DNA of 64,000 bases from Chamaecyparis obtusa (GCA_027943335.1 BSBK01006346.1:124001-188000), one strand, 5' to 3'. Shown: positions 36,940 through 49,710, counted from the stretch's first letter. The notes: a model not told the origin generated them from the letters alone. Program-made: numbers and translations.

Positions 36940-38634
36940 GGCATAGTTGACTTTTGCCCCCATGTTAGGCTGAGAAGTGGAAACTCCCTTGCCATGTTGT
37001 GAAAAAGGTTCTATAAATGTTGTGTGATCATTATTGCTGGTAGGATTATCGATCGTGATGTCCCCTTGATCTATCAAGTCTTGAATGGTATGCTTCAAGT
37101 GGAAGCATCCATTAGTTCTATGGCCTTTAGTCTGATGGAAAGCATAGAATTCATTATCTTTCCACCAATATGGTTTTGGATCCGGATCAGGGTTTCGGAT
37201 TGGTGGTAAAGAGATCATGTTATCAGCTATCAGGGTTCTCAGGGCAGATTCTAAAGATTCTCCCAGGGGATTAAACTTTCATTTATTATTCCATCATTTG
37301 AATGGCTTCTTTGGAGATGATTTAGCAGATTTTTGCTCTGAAGCTTCAATGGCTTTGGTGGCAAGGGTGAGATTGTAGGCCGGTGCCTTTGATGGGGTGT
37401 GGATAGTGTCAACAACACCATCAGAGATGATACCTTTGTTTCTATTCCAGCTCTTGTTTTTATCTTTTGAGCTAGATCCAGATTCAAACTTGTCCTTTTG
37501 AAGTGTGATTTCTCCTTTCTTGACAAGTACTTTCTCAATCTTGATTGCATTATCCACCATTTTATCAAAAGATACATGATCTTGCATTTGTAATGGATAA
37601 TTGAGTTCTGGAACAGGGTTATTGATAAAGATTTCAAGTTTCTCCATTTCGGGAATTTGTCTAGCATATAGAGAGAACTTCTTTCTCCACCTCTTGAGGA
37701 AAGTTACGAATGATTCCCCTAGATATTGCTTGAGGTTACAGATATTGATCATGGTGACCGGATGTTGAATATTGTAGGAATATTGTTGATAAAACAATTT
37801 AATCAATTCCTCAAAAGTTTTGATCGTAGAAGGTAATCTTGAAAACCACTGAATGGATGCTCCTCCCAAGGATCTAGGAAAAAGACGCATTAGATAAGTT
37901 GGTTCATGCATGAATTCCATGGATTGCATACAGAACTCTCTGACATGATCTTGAGGATCAGAGTGTCCATCATATTTGTCATACTTTGGTATCTCCACTC
38001 TTTTTGGGAATGGTGGCATATACAAGTTTTTGTCGAATGGGAAAGGACATAGGGCCTCCATGGAGAACTCCTTGGGTTCCTTCTCCTTCTTAAGATTGTT
38101 AAATTTGACTTGTATAGCATGCATCTGTTTTGTCATAGTTGTGAGTGGAGTTTCTTCCTCATGTGTGATTATATCATCAACGTTAAAGTTGGGAGGAAAC
38201 TTAGCCCCTTCTTGGGCTAATTGTAAAAAGTATGCCTCTCTATCCACTTTCAAGAAATGCCTCATCATTCTCTTGAATTCATCGTCATTCTGACATCAAT
38301 GGATTTTAGAGGGCATAGGTTCTTGGTCAGCATTATGTTGAGAATGGTGTCCCTGGGATCCTCCTCCTAGAGAACCGTAGTTTGTCTCTACTTGAGACAT
38401 GGTACGAGTTTTTGGGCTCCCTGGAACAGATTGAGGAGGAGTTTGCTGATTACCTCTGTGAGTTGATAAAGGAGGTATGTAACCAATTTTCAATCGAAAG
38501 TTACCGAGACCGTCATCTTCATAAATACCTGACTTGATGAGTTGTTCAAGAGTTGGACCTGGGGTATTGGTCAAAAGTAAGTTCTGAGATATTTCTTCTG
38601 ATTTCTTGTGTGAAGGAGCTCTAGTCTCCACCAT
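36940..38634 (-). pseudogene. Gag of the Tat-type element
   Basis: Starts MVETRAPSHKKSEEISQN (ATG 38634). The retrotransposon gag core reads FPRSLGGASIQWFSRLPSTI...FVTFLKRWRKKFSLYARQIP. A zinc-knuckle-like FHQTKGHRTNGCFHLKH appears to lack its first Cys. TGA codons at 38296, 37294 and 37282 break one continuous frame; the flanks (SKIH-stop-CQNDDEF, KKPFK-stop-WNNK-stop-KFNPLGES) keep reading as gag. All three fit CGA to TGA. Confidence 0.88.
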
Positions 38635-41600
38635 TAACTTTGAATGAAACAGAAGAAAAGGATGAAGACAACTGAAGAACAATTTGATTTGAGAAAATCG
38701 GATGGCGCAACCTTGTCAAGATTATGATAGTTTTGAAGGTCTGATGAGATGTGGGTGAAGGAAACTGTGCCCTAGATGTATGGGATAGATCACCCAAAAG
38801 ATAGCGGACACGAGTTCTCAACACTTAGTCTATTTTTGAAGATTGATAGTTATGACAAGGTTTTGACACGAGATAAAAAAGACTCAAATTGATCAAACAG
38901 AAGACTAGATCGGATTCAAAAGATCAAACTCAGAAAATGGTAGAATGCTTAATAGCTACTGCTCTGTTCCTGACACAATGATATTTTTGACAGATTCTGG
39001 AACTAGGCTGGAAACATTGGATATCTTGCAATTTGACAATTTCTGACAACTCTCTCAAATTTTTCCAAACGACACTCTACAGACTCGTACGACACTGGGT
39101 AGTCTATGAAACGACAATTGCTAAACTCGTATGACAGTTGGGTAGAAATGAAATGATAGTTGTAAAACTCGTATGACAGTTGGGTAGCAATGAAATGACA
39201 GTTTTAAATATCATATGACAGTTGCTAACAGGATTTTGACTTTCTTGAATTTGCTGGTTTGAAAACTCGTATGACACTGGGTTCTCAATCGTATGACAGA
39301 TGGGCAATACTGAAACGACACTTGACAAAACTCCTACGACTTTTGACTTTCTGAAATGACTTTTGACTCCAGAAAGAATTTACGTCAATTTTTGCAAAAT
39401 TTAAGGTCTTCAGTTCTGGATTGTTTGCAAATTGTACTGTCCAGATTTTGAAGGTTATACCAGATTTGATCATTTTTAATAGCCAAGTAGATAAACAAGC
39501 ATGTATAATAGCAAGCAAGTGATTCCAAGCACGTCTGAAAACAATGAACAAGGGAAAAAGCAACCTTGCACATGAACAATCAAGTGACCAAATTGTGCTA
39601 ATCCCTGAGAGTACTAATTGTGTATGTTCTGAAAAGTTTTGCAATAACACACATATACCTGAAAGTAAAAAATTGGCCTCTCTAGGGTTTTTAGTAATGG
39701 TTTGACTCTGCAACTTTTATGATTCAAAGGGGTGAACTCCAATCCTAGCGCACCAGGGTTTTGACACAGTCCGAGAACTTAATCTTCAAGAGCTGCTAGG
39801 GAGATCTAACAACCCAACAATGAACCATACCGGTGGAGATTTCTTCCACAAGGACATTTATATAGTGGCTGTCACTACCATGGCAAAAATGGCTATTACT
39901 GCTTGAGGTTCTGTCAACGCAGTTTGCCCTATGAAGGGATTGTCCACTACGGTTAACCCTCTCTAAAGGTGACTCACAGATTTATACCACAAGGGGACTT
40001 GGCTCCAGATTCAAGGTTTTGACACCTCTTCACTTTTAACCCAAACAAAGCAAGCAGATTAATCCGACACGCTAAGACAAAATTTTGTTCCACCAAGGTC
40101 TGTGATATCAACTCCACGTGATCTATCAACCTCTCCGAGGAGAGAATGTATCAATCAATAAGAGAAGATGCACTAACCAATTTTGATTCACCAAAGCTCA
40201 TGATATCAACCCTACGTGATCTATCAACCTCTCCGGAGAGAGAATGTGTCGATCAATAAGAGAAGATGCACTAACCAAGTTGAATGTGAAACGCAATAAG
40301 TATCCTCCCTACCTACAAGGATTCTGTCATCAAGAAAGATTTCTCTAGGAATCCAATCTCTCAAGAATCATGAATAGTGTTCATAGGGCCTAATTACTAT
40401 GTGAGCACAAATATATTCCCGAAAGCAAATCTACCAAAAGCATCCAAAAAGTAGAAAGAGGAACACTTAACGCTTAAAGCAAATATGAGATGAGTCCATA
40501 ATGTGGAACACTTAAAACCTCACACAAGCTGAAAACAAGTCCACAACTTAGAAAACAAGTGAGTTCCTAAAAGCACAAAAGGGTTGCCAACTGGAACACT
40601 TAACGCTTCTGTCCTGTTGACCCCTCCCCTTTATGGCGCTGAGATTGCAACCACGGGGCAAAAATGAGGGGTCGGTGGATTAGCGAGTCCAATAACCCAA
40701 GATAGCAATCAAGATCAATCACAAGTATTCTAAGACTACTTAATGAATCCTTAAGGGATCACAACCTAGTATCAAATTATGCAAGTGTGTAGAAATAGAT
40801 CAAAAGCATGAAAAGATGCACACAAGCTTGACACGTGAGAGATTTATTTTAAGTCCAAATCAAAATATTTTCAGAATAAGGAGAATACCTCATGATCCTC
40901 ACAATGCGCTTAGTAGATTTTACCTGATATTTAGCAATTTTTGTTGAGCTTTACTATGCAAGCAAGCTACGAACTCTCCAACAAGCCAACAAGTAAACAA
41001 GATATGCAAGGTATATTCAACTTATGAAAACCCTAGGGTTAGATCTAAAAATCAATTTTTAGGAGCAATAATAACTAGAAATTAATCCAAATGACAACTC
41101 ATATCATGCATTGAATCATATGAAAAATAAGTGTATACCCATCACAAAATTTTAATTTTTTTGCACTACATTTGACCTAGTCAACAAGATCTAATTTTTT
41201 TGATATGATTTTGGCCACAAAAATAAAAATTCAGAATAGAGACCCCTACTAAAAAATAGAGAGATTTCTAAAAATGCAAAAATTTTAGAAAAATCTCTTC
41301 ATTTGTGCCCTAGAGACCCATTTTATCAAAATATACCAGTTTTTGCAAATTGACTATTTGAGCTATTAAATTGCATCCAAATTTAAAACACAAATAATAG
41401 ACCCCCTGTAAAATTTGAAAAGCTTTCCAAAAATATAAAAATTTCCAAAAAATATTCTTATTTGCGCCAAAAATTAATTTTTTATGAAAAATTGAAAAAA
41501 CATTATTAAAAATTCAAAAAAAATTAGAAAATTCTGAATTTTTTTTCAAAGCTTCCCTGATATGTTACCAATCTGCAAAAAAAAATTCAGATCAAAAATC

Positions 41601-41688
41601 CAAGCCGTTTGGGAGATAAAATTAAATCTTTGAAACTTTGGGGTTTTAGCTCCCAAAAAAAATCAAAACCAGCATGCAAAGGTGGGTT
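38635..41688. other. Long leader of the Tat-type element with tandem repeats
   Basis: The 3 kb between PBS and gag has no credible coding frame. It contains about 44-base degenerate tandem units at roughly 39070-39345, each with ACTCGTATGACA and GGGTAG-AATGAAA. It also has a duplicated block of about 95 bases (40087-40180 and 40184-40280) sharing GTGATCTATCAACCTCTCC and AAGAGAAGATGCACTAACCA. Long repetitive leaders occur in Ogre-like elements. Confidence 0.65.
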
Positions 41689-41706
41689 GCCCCACGGTGG
41701 GCGCCA
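41689..41706 (-). promoter_or_regulatory. Primer-binding site, tRNA-Lys type
   Basis: The minus strand reads TGGCGCCCACCGTGGGGC four bases inside the 5' LTR. This is the complement of the 3' end of plant tRNA-Lys(CUU) including CCA, as I recall that tRNA. It fixes the element's orientation. Confidence 0.85.
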
Positions 41707-41710
41707 AAAA

Positions 41711-42789
41711 TATGTGTGTGAATTTTGTACTTGATCTATAGACACAAAACTCAGTAAAACATTAGAGGTTAGCAAAAATTGAAATCGTGCAAAATTAAAA
41801 ACTATGTAACCAAGCGATTTACCGCCTTCTAATAGGTGCGCGATTGATGTTCTCAGATTGTAATCGAGATCAGTGACCTAGTCGACACCTAAATGAAGGA
41901 TTTGAATGCAAAAGATGGATATGAAATTGAATGAAATTAATCTATATTTTTGATATTTTCTATGCAATAAGAATGATAAACTGATATTTGCGAGATGCTT
42001 GGATGCAAATTTGAGAGATTTTAGAGATAATTGAGAGATGAGCTATGAAGAGCTAAGCCTTGTTTTTATAGAAATCTAAGGCTTTGGAGGTGCATGAGAA
42101 AAAGTCATAAATCACTCAAATAACTCAGGTTGATTTTTGAGTTATTTTTAAATAAAGGATAATTAACTCACAAAAACATGCAAAAGCTAAGCTTTAACTC
42201 AAAATAGAGTTTAGCTTTAATTGATAATTGATAGTTGTCTGCTTTTATGATTGTGCATGTTTTATTTATGAATTAATTTAATAATAAAGTGATTTATTTC
42301 CAACTTAACTGCTTTTAAAAATAAAACAATTGATTTATGGGTTAATCAATTATTTAATCAAACTTTTATTAAAAATTATATTATTAAATAATGAAAACTT
42401 ACTTTAATTAATTAAATAAGAATTTAATCAATTATTCATATGATATTAGATTTATTGTCAAAATTAAATAATACAATTAATAATAGATATAATTAAATTT
42501 AATTACACAATTAAGTGGCAAATATTAAATCTAATTAATTAAATATAAAAATATTCAATTAATCAAGCTTTAGGATAAATGTGATTTATTGCCAAATAAT
42601 TATAAAATTAAAGATAATTATGATGATTAGGAATATTACTAAGAATATTCCCCGATGCAGAATTTAAGATAATCAATTATGATTCGATGATGTTTAGATG
42701 TGCCTTAGATTAGGACTTTGATGTCGATTTCATTCGAATTGAAGATGTAGGAGATTAATGAACTTATAGCCCATTTTTGGGGTATTACA
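41711..42789 (-). repeat. Tat-type element LTR, right (5' LTR in coding sense)
   Basis: 1079 bases; starts TATGTGTGTG (second base changed from the TG of the other copy) and ends GGGGTATTACA before GTAAC. It is shorter than its partner mainly through one deletion of about 205 bases after 41977. Confidence 0.93.
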
Positions 42790-42794
42790 GTAAC

Positions 42795-44329
42795 CACCGA
42801 GACACTCTAGCCTGGGCCCACGTTCAAACCCTAACCTCCCACCAGCACAGACCAACTGGAGATCGCCATGACACACCCGCCAATGGGACCACCAAGCAAA
42901 TATAGACAGGCCCCAGGGACACGTGGCACCCTGTTGCATGATCACATAGCCCAAAAATGGGCTATGCAAACATGCGACCACCCACAGGCCGCTACCTTGC
43001 CGTGCAACCGCCACCGCAAGAGGTACCGCAACCGCCACCGCACTGCCATGGACACATGTCGACCGATCACATGATCGCATAGCCAAAAACTGGGCTATGC
43101 AATCATGTGATAGCCAACCACAGGCTGCCACATGTCACGCCACCAAATTGCAACCAGCACCACATCCGCCAACGGGCCCCAAGGACACGTGGCAAGCGGT
43201 CGCATGATCGCATAGCCAAAAATTGGGCTATGCGACCATGCAACAGCCAACCATAGGCTGCCACATGTACACCACCTGCTGCAAATGGGTCCACTCGGTA
43301 GCCTCCTCATAAACCAGAATCGATGGCTGTCGCTATACCGCGATGTTAAAAAGTGAGCACCTCCGCTCAGTGGTATAACAGCAACCACCAGATCTGTCCA
43401 CGCTTTAACCTCCTCAGAAGACTGCGGACCCACCGATGATATCCAACTTGTCAATCTACCAACCAATCAAAAGATGCCAACTCGCTCCACCCTAACAACA
43501 GACCCACTGACAAAAGCCAATCAGGAACACCCATGTCACTAGAAACACCGGCCCCACCAACTAACTGCCAAGCATTCAGTGACTACGTGACTAACCGTCG
43601 CTGAGTCGTTGGATGTCAGCCACTAACCGCCAGGAATGAAGAGATTGTGTGACTGAAGAAAAATAGACCGCCCGCCAGGTCGCTGAATGCTAAGGGAATA
43701 ACCGTCAGAAACTAGCGAACAGGAGATAACCACAAGTCGCCAGGTTGCAGAATGAAGACATAACCACTAGCCAAGATGATGAACAGGAAGAACTAGACCC
43801 ACATGGATAGGTGGCAAGCAGTCGCATGATTGCATGTTAGAGAAGTTTGACATGCGGCCATGCGATAACCAATCAGAGAAGATCCCTTGAAAACCCGGGC
43901 CCACCACTCATCGCACTTGCATAGTTGAGGGAACGCCAGCAAATAGGGAACTAGTGCGAGGTCGAAAACACATAATGTTTTCAGTGAAAGAGGATTGAAA
44001 ACACACAAAGCTTCCGACACGTTAACAGATAAACGCATAAAGCTGGAAGACAAAGGGTTGAAAACAACATAGGTTGTCGGTCAAAGATCAAAAACATCAT
44101 GGATTTTTTAAAACACTGTAGGTTTTCAACACTGTGGCAGATTTTGAAATTTTGCTTCCTGCAGACCTTAGAATTTGAATAACTTACTGGGTTTTGCGAA
44201 TTAGGAGATGCAGTTGGGCAAGAGCAAGGTGACAACAATAAAGAGAACAAGGCAGGACATTTGACAAACACATTGCATGGAACAGGCCAATTTCACAAGA
44301 TTTTGCAATGACAAAAAATTGGCCTAACA
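42795..44329 (-). repeat. Left LTR of the gag-only element, second part
   Basis: Continues the LTR interrupted at 27481 and matches 48171-49705. It ends GGCCTAACA. Hairpins occur at 42933-42978, 43067-43112, 43198-43246 and 43821-43865. Confidence 0.92.
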
Positions 44330-44734
44330 GTGGCTCTGTCTGGGGATGATGGGTAACTTGTGCCCATGCAAGAATTCAGGATTTCTGGGAGAGCAGACCA
44401 CCAACAGGACAAAAATAGGGAACACAAAAACGTAGGGAACAGGAAGGGAAACACACAGCAGAAAAGGGAAAGACTATACAAAGATTTATAGATATGTACA
44501 ACTAGGCTCAAGGCCTCAAAAGAAAACCAATGACCCTCCTGCATCAAAAATCTGGTTTTCATCCACATATATGACCCCAAGTCTGAAAAATTCTTTATCA
44601 TTCTACTACACACATATGTGAGTACTCATGGGCTGAAGAATAAACTTGCACTGATCACCACCCATGTTTTTCCAACCATGACTATCATATTCATATTCAA
44701 ACTCCAAAAAGTAGGGAACATCGTCTACTTCTCC
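44330..44734. other. Inner left end of the gag-only element, no polypurine tract
   Basis: On the minus strand this is where a polypurine tract should precede the 3' LTR, but none is present. On the plus strand the bases right after the LTR read TGGCTCTGTCTGGGGATG, which resembles a primer-binding site. No coding frame is evident. Confidence 0.5.
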
Positions 44735-46081
44735 TTAATGACTAGAAACAAAAATTTGATCTAGTAATGCATCAGAAAATGCAGAATATTGACTGTCAAA
44801 CATTACCATAAAATTACTTGGCTGAGAAGGAATTAGATCCTCTGATTTGTCTTCATGTATTGCTTCAGCCACTAAGCAACTTGGTTCTTCAATGATGTCT
44901 TCATGAATTGGGTCATGAGCCAAGTGAAGGTCTTCCTTAAAATTTTTGTGACAGGGGAACACTGCATCATCATCTTCACCAAAAGAATTTATGTCCCAAC
45001 TATTTAAGACAAGGTCCTCAATACTGTCACCATCATTATCATACTTGGCAAAAGAAGGGAAAGAGCTTGAACAAGGAACTTGTTCATCACTGCAATCTTG
45101 ATGATAGGAAAACACACTATCATGTCCTTCTACCTCTTCTTCTATAGGGTCATTACATGAGGAGATCTCTGATGAAAAAGGATCATCACTATCACTTTGA
45201 ACACTGGCCTCATTATCAGTGTCAAAGACCACATCATAGGGGGGCTGCAAATCAAAATCCAAAGCAAGGGCATACCTCTGAAATTCTTCAACCAAGAGTA
45301 CTGAAATATTTTCACTACTCAATGGACTTTGGACTTCCTCTTCATCTTCCTTAGCTTCACCCCTGGTGCTGCAAATATCATCCCTGTGAGGAACATGGAT
45401 AGACATCTCTGGCTTTAGATCATTTTGTGTGAAGCAATCTATGTAGAAATCATCATCTGCATCATATCCAATATTTTCCTCTTCATTCAAAACATCATCA
45501 CACCGGGACAAGAAAATTTCCTTCTCATGTTGACAAGAAGAAAAATCTGCATACAAAAAAGAAATATTGCCAAATTTAGATTCATCTTCAGCACTCTCAT
45601 ATGCACTAATCTCAGAATCAGCTTCATAGTCAACACTCTCTGCATAGTGAGATTCAACATCAAAAACACTGGCCTCCTCATGAACATCATCAGGAGCCAC
45701 CAATCTTAGCAATATTATGTCCTCTACTAACTGTCAGTTCACCATTTTCAGCCTTGCTAATTCCTTCTTGAGAGCAGCAACTTTATCAAAATGCTCAACA
45801 AACTTAGCTCTCAACACATCCCAAGAAGGGATTGAACATGAAGGTAAGGACAAGAACTACTTCCTTGCACCATCAAAAAATGTCTGCACAAATAACCTCA
45901 TGGCAATATCTTCATATTCAACATCCATATCTCCAAAAATGCCCATGACAACATCAATATGCTGGCTTGTAGAAACAGACCCACCAGCCATGAATCTTGG
46001 TAAGCACTTCCCATCCTCAGCAGAGAACTCATTAGGGGCACCTTCAATGCCATCAAAACAAAAGGGCCTACATTCCTCCAT
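44735..46081 (-). pseudogene. Gag-like protein of the gag-only element, with acidic C-terminal region
   Basis: GKCLPRFMAGGSVSTSQHID...MRLFVQTFFDGARK-stop-FLSLPSCSIPSWDVLRAKF is a retrotransposon gag core; the TAG at 45857 stands where Trp (TGG) is expected. After a TGA at 45713 (MVN-stop-QLVEDI) the same frame runs 325 codons as a highly acidic Asp/Glu/Ser-rich region (44735-45712). I know no function for it beyond being typical of long gag tails in such elements. No protease or polymerase motifs occur. The start is uncertain; the frame extends upstream of the Met at 46081. Confidence 0.7.
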
Positions 46082-46441
46082 GAGGAACTGCCCACTACAA
46101 CTCGTCCCTCTACAATAGTGCTTAACACTTGATAGGGAGACATTTCAACAAAAGAATACTTGGAAGTTCTGCAGCAGAAACCTTGTTGACTGAAAGGCAG
46201 GGCAGATCTAGAGTTCACCTTGTGGCTCCATCAGGTTCTTTTTAGTGTAGAGTCGCCACCTCCTTGAGAGGAAAATGTTTCACTGTTTCTTCTTCCAACC
46301 ATCACAAAGCTACACCAGGTATACACACTGTTTATCAAGGAGTGCACTGATCAAATAGAGACAAATCAGAGCCGCCACTCACAACTAGGTGAGAAAATTT
46401 TGCAAATGCTTTGTTTTATTTCTGACTCTTTTTCTAGACTC

Positions 46442-46459
46442 TCCCCAACAGAGTCACCA
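46442..46459 (-). promoter_or_regulatory. Primer-binding site, tRNA-Arg type
   Basis: The minus strand reads TGGTGACTCTGTTGGGGA just inside the 5' LTR. It differs from the complement of a plant tRNA-Arg 3' end (TGGCGACTCCGCTGGGGA, from memory) at three positions, all C to T. It agrees with the tRNA-Arg-like half found inside the LTRs. Confidence 0.7.
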
Positions 46460-46462
46460 TTT

Positions 46463-49400
46463 TGTTGGCTTTCTTTTTCCCCAAAGGTTAGCTTGGCATC
46501 AAGATTGACAGGGCTAGTGTCACATTCACTCAACATTCCAAATCTGACAAGAAAAAGGGCCAACTAACAAGGATCAAAGAGAGATCCTTCTACACTTTGA
46601 GCTCCACATCACTCAGGTGGGTGTACCTCATCTGCACACTCATACAATCTGTGACACACTACAGGCCTGCAGGTCACTGACTGTGGAATGGTTCTCAAAC
46701 TCCTAGGTATCCTATACCTCAATGAAGCAGATATCTCATGCAATAGCCCTACTTGCATGGAGTGAGTATGAAAATCAGAGATCTATCCTAACAACATGAA
46801 AGGGAAAAGGTGGGACAGAAAGGAAATGATTTTAAAAATGATTGAAAGGTCCCCTGAGATGCCCTAAGTCTCTGATAGACCAGTGCCATGTCCATTGGGC
46901 CATAGAGTCAAATACAATATTGCAAGGGACAACTATGAAACAAGAAAACAATATGCTCAATGTGTTGATACCTAACATCAATCACACACCATGACCAAGC
47001 CTCAACTTAACACCCACCTCTACATTCAAGCATGCTATTATCCATCAAAGGATTTTGACCCTCCCCTTAGAAGAGACCTATGACAGGACAATACATTAAC
47101 CAACATCCACTGGAAGACAAGCATGATCTATCCTTGATATCTCAGCTCATACATGCATAAACACTAACCCTGAACCAGTTACCTCTGTGAAGATAACTCC
47201 ACTTGCAAACACATAAGCAATGCAAATAGAAAAATCAAACACCCTTGATGTATGATTAATGCATTCAGAATTCAAATGGAGATAGCTTGGTGACAGTAAG
47301 AACAAATTGAGTCCTCATACATAAGACAAATCTGCTACAGCATGCATTGTATTCTCTGAAATAACAATGGAAACAGAACACCCTATATGCAGAGAGAAGG
47401 GGAAAATCTGCAGAACAGAGCCTTTCATGGAACCAAAAAAGAACTCTAAGCTGGAACCCTTTGCTAATCAGCAAAAACAACATATATACCCATGGTTACC
47501 TTGAAATCCCACACAAGTTAGGATGCAACAAGCTAAGGGTAACCATGGTTAGAGTTTTCCATCAATTAGGCATTTCAAAATCTGATACAATTCAGAGGGA
47601 AAACACTAAGTCCTGAATGCAATTAATACTTGATCTTCAATCATGAAAGAATCTCTGAAAGGCATCAAAGATCAATCAAAATTCTGCAAAATTCAAACTA
47701 GAAGTGACCCTGCAACTGCTTTTGGTACATTTCATTTATTCCCCTACGGCAAGACACTCTTTGCAATCATCTCATACCCTAGAGCACATTGGAACGGTGG
47801 AGAAGATTAGTTTCACCAACTCTAGCCCTTCCTATCATCAATTTCAGTCCTTTTTAGTCGCTGAAAATGTTCACAAAGATTCAAATTTGAATCTGCAACG
47901 GTCACCACGCACTCATGGGTTTCAAGTTTTTAACCATTCAAACACCTCGAGCTAACTCCGTAATGGCAACACCAAACAGTTGTCGCATGATCGCATAGCC
48001 CGAAAATGGGCTATGCGAACATGTGACACGCTACTTCCCACCACCTTTTCTTAACTGTCGATGTCATCGCTTGCCTCAACAAGGTTTGTCGCATGTTCGC
48101 AAGCCGAGAAACTGGCTTACGCGAACATGCGACAAGCCGCAAACAGAAAACCTGCCGACTGTCATGTAACCACCGAGACACCCTAGCCCGGGCCCGTGTT
48201 CAAACCCTAACCTCCCGCCAGCATGAACCAACCAGAGATTGCCATGACACACCTACCAATGGGACCACCAAGCAAATATAGACAGGCCCCAGGGACACGT
48301 AGCACCCTGTCGCATGATCGCATAGCCCAAAAATGGGCTATGCGAACATGCGACCACCAGCAGGCCGCTACCTTGCTGCGCAACCACCACCGCAAGAGGT
48401 ACCACAACCGCCACCACACTGCCATGGACACATGTCGACCGATCACATGATCTCATAGCCAAAAATTAGGCTATGCGATCATGCGACAACCAACCATAGG
48501 CTGCCACATGTCATGCCACCAAATTACAACCAGCACCACATCTGCCAACGGGCCCCAAGGACACGTGGCAAGCGGTCGCATGATCGCATAGCCAAAAACT
48601 GGACTATGCGACCATGCGACAGCCAACCATAGGCTGCCACATGTACACCACTTGCTACAAATGGGTCCATCGGGCAGCCTCCTCATAAATCAGAATCGAC
48701 GGCTGTCGCTATACCATGATGTTAAAAAGTGAGCACCTCCGCTCAGCGGTATAATGGCAACCACCAGATCTATCCACGCTTTAACCTCCTCAGAAGACTA
48801 TGGACCCACTGACGCTATCCAACTTGTCAATCCGCCAACCAATCAAAAGATGCCAACTCGCTCCACCCTGACAATGGACCCACTGACAAAAGCCAATCAG
48901 GAACGCCCATGTCACTGGAAACACCGGCCCCACCAACTAACTGCCAAGCATTCAGTGACTACGTGACTAACCATCGCCGAGTCGCTGGATGTCAGTCGCT
49001 AACCACCAGGAATGAAGAGATTGTGCGACTGAAGAAAAATAGACTGCCCGCTAGGTCACTGAATGCTAAGGGAATAACCGCTAGAAACTAGCGAACAGGA
49101 GATAACCACAAGTCGTCAGGTCGTGGAATGAAGACATAACTACCAACCAAGATGATGAACAGGAAGAACCAGACCCACACAAACAGGTGGCAAGCTATCG
49201 CATGATTGCATGTCAGAGAAGTCTGACATGTGGCCATGCGACAGCCAATCAGAGAAGAGCCCTTGAAAACTTGGGCCCACCACTCATCACACTTGCACAG
49301 TTGAGGGAACGCCAACAAATAGGGAACTAGTGCGAGGTTGAAAACACACAATGTTTTCAATGAAAGAGGATCGAAAATATACAAAGCTTCCGACACGTCA

Positions 49401-49705
49401 ACAGATAAGCGCATAAAGTTGGAAGACAAAGGGTCGAAAACAACGTAGGTTGTCAGTCAAAGATCCAAAATATCATGGATTTTTGAAAACACTATGGGTT
49501 TTCGACACTGTGGTAGATTTTGAAATTTTGCTTCCCGCAGACCTTAGAATTTGAATAACTTACTGGGTTTTGCGAATTAGGAGATGCAGTTGGGCAGGAG
49601 CAAGGCGACAACAATAAAGAGCACAAGGCAGGATATTTGACAAACACATTGCATGGAATAGGCCAATTTCACAAGATTTTGCAATGATAGAAAATTGGCC
49701 TAACA
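46463..49705 (-). repeat. Right LTR of the gag-only element (5' LTR in coding sense)
   Basis: Uninterrupted 3243-base LTR, TGTTGG...CCTAACA, followed by AGCCC. It holds the tRNA-Arg-like half at 46850-46909 and hairpins at 47981-48028, 48087-48134, 48309-48354, 48443-48487, 48574-48621 and 49197-49242. Confidence 0.93.
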
Positions 49706-49710
49706 AGCCC

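Larger units (their letters stand above)
27482..42789 (-). mobile_element. Ty3/gypsy LTR retrotransposon, Tat-lineage type
   Basis: LTRs lie at 27482-28769 and 41711-42789, with target duplications GTAAC (27477-27481 and 42790-42794). The coding strand is minus, so the 5' LTR is on the right. Order is LTR, PBS, long leader, gag, protease, RT-RNase H, a second archaeal-type RNase H, integrase, long 3' region, LTR. The dual RNase H and absence of a chromodomain point to the Tat/Ogre-like lineage. The coding part (38634-31172) stays in one frame through gag, protease, RT and the first RNase H, with many nonsense codons. I see one frameshift near 32950-32970, before the second RNase H. Confidence 0.92.
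25771..49705 (-). mobile_element. Gag-only (TR-GAG type) LTR retrotransposon, interrupted by a Tat element
   Basis: Both LTRs start TGTTGG and end CCTAACA on the plus strand, and 5-bp target duplications AGCCC flank the element (25766-25770 and 49706-49710). The LTRs are 3.2 kb: 46463-49705, and 25771-27481 joined to 42795-44329. The internal region is only about 2.1 kb and encodes a gag-like protein on the minus strand with no protease, reverse transcriptase or integrase. That is the TR-GAG/large-derivative architecture, mobilised in trans by another element. The insertion split a LINE ORF1. Confidence 0.88.
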
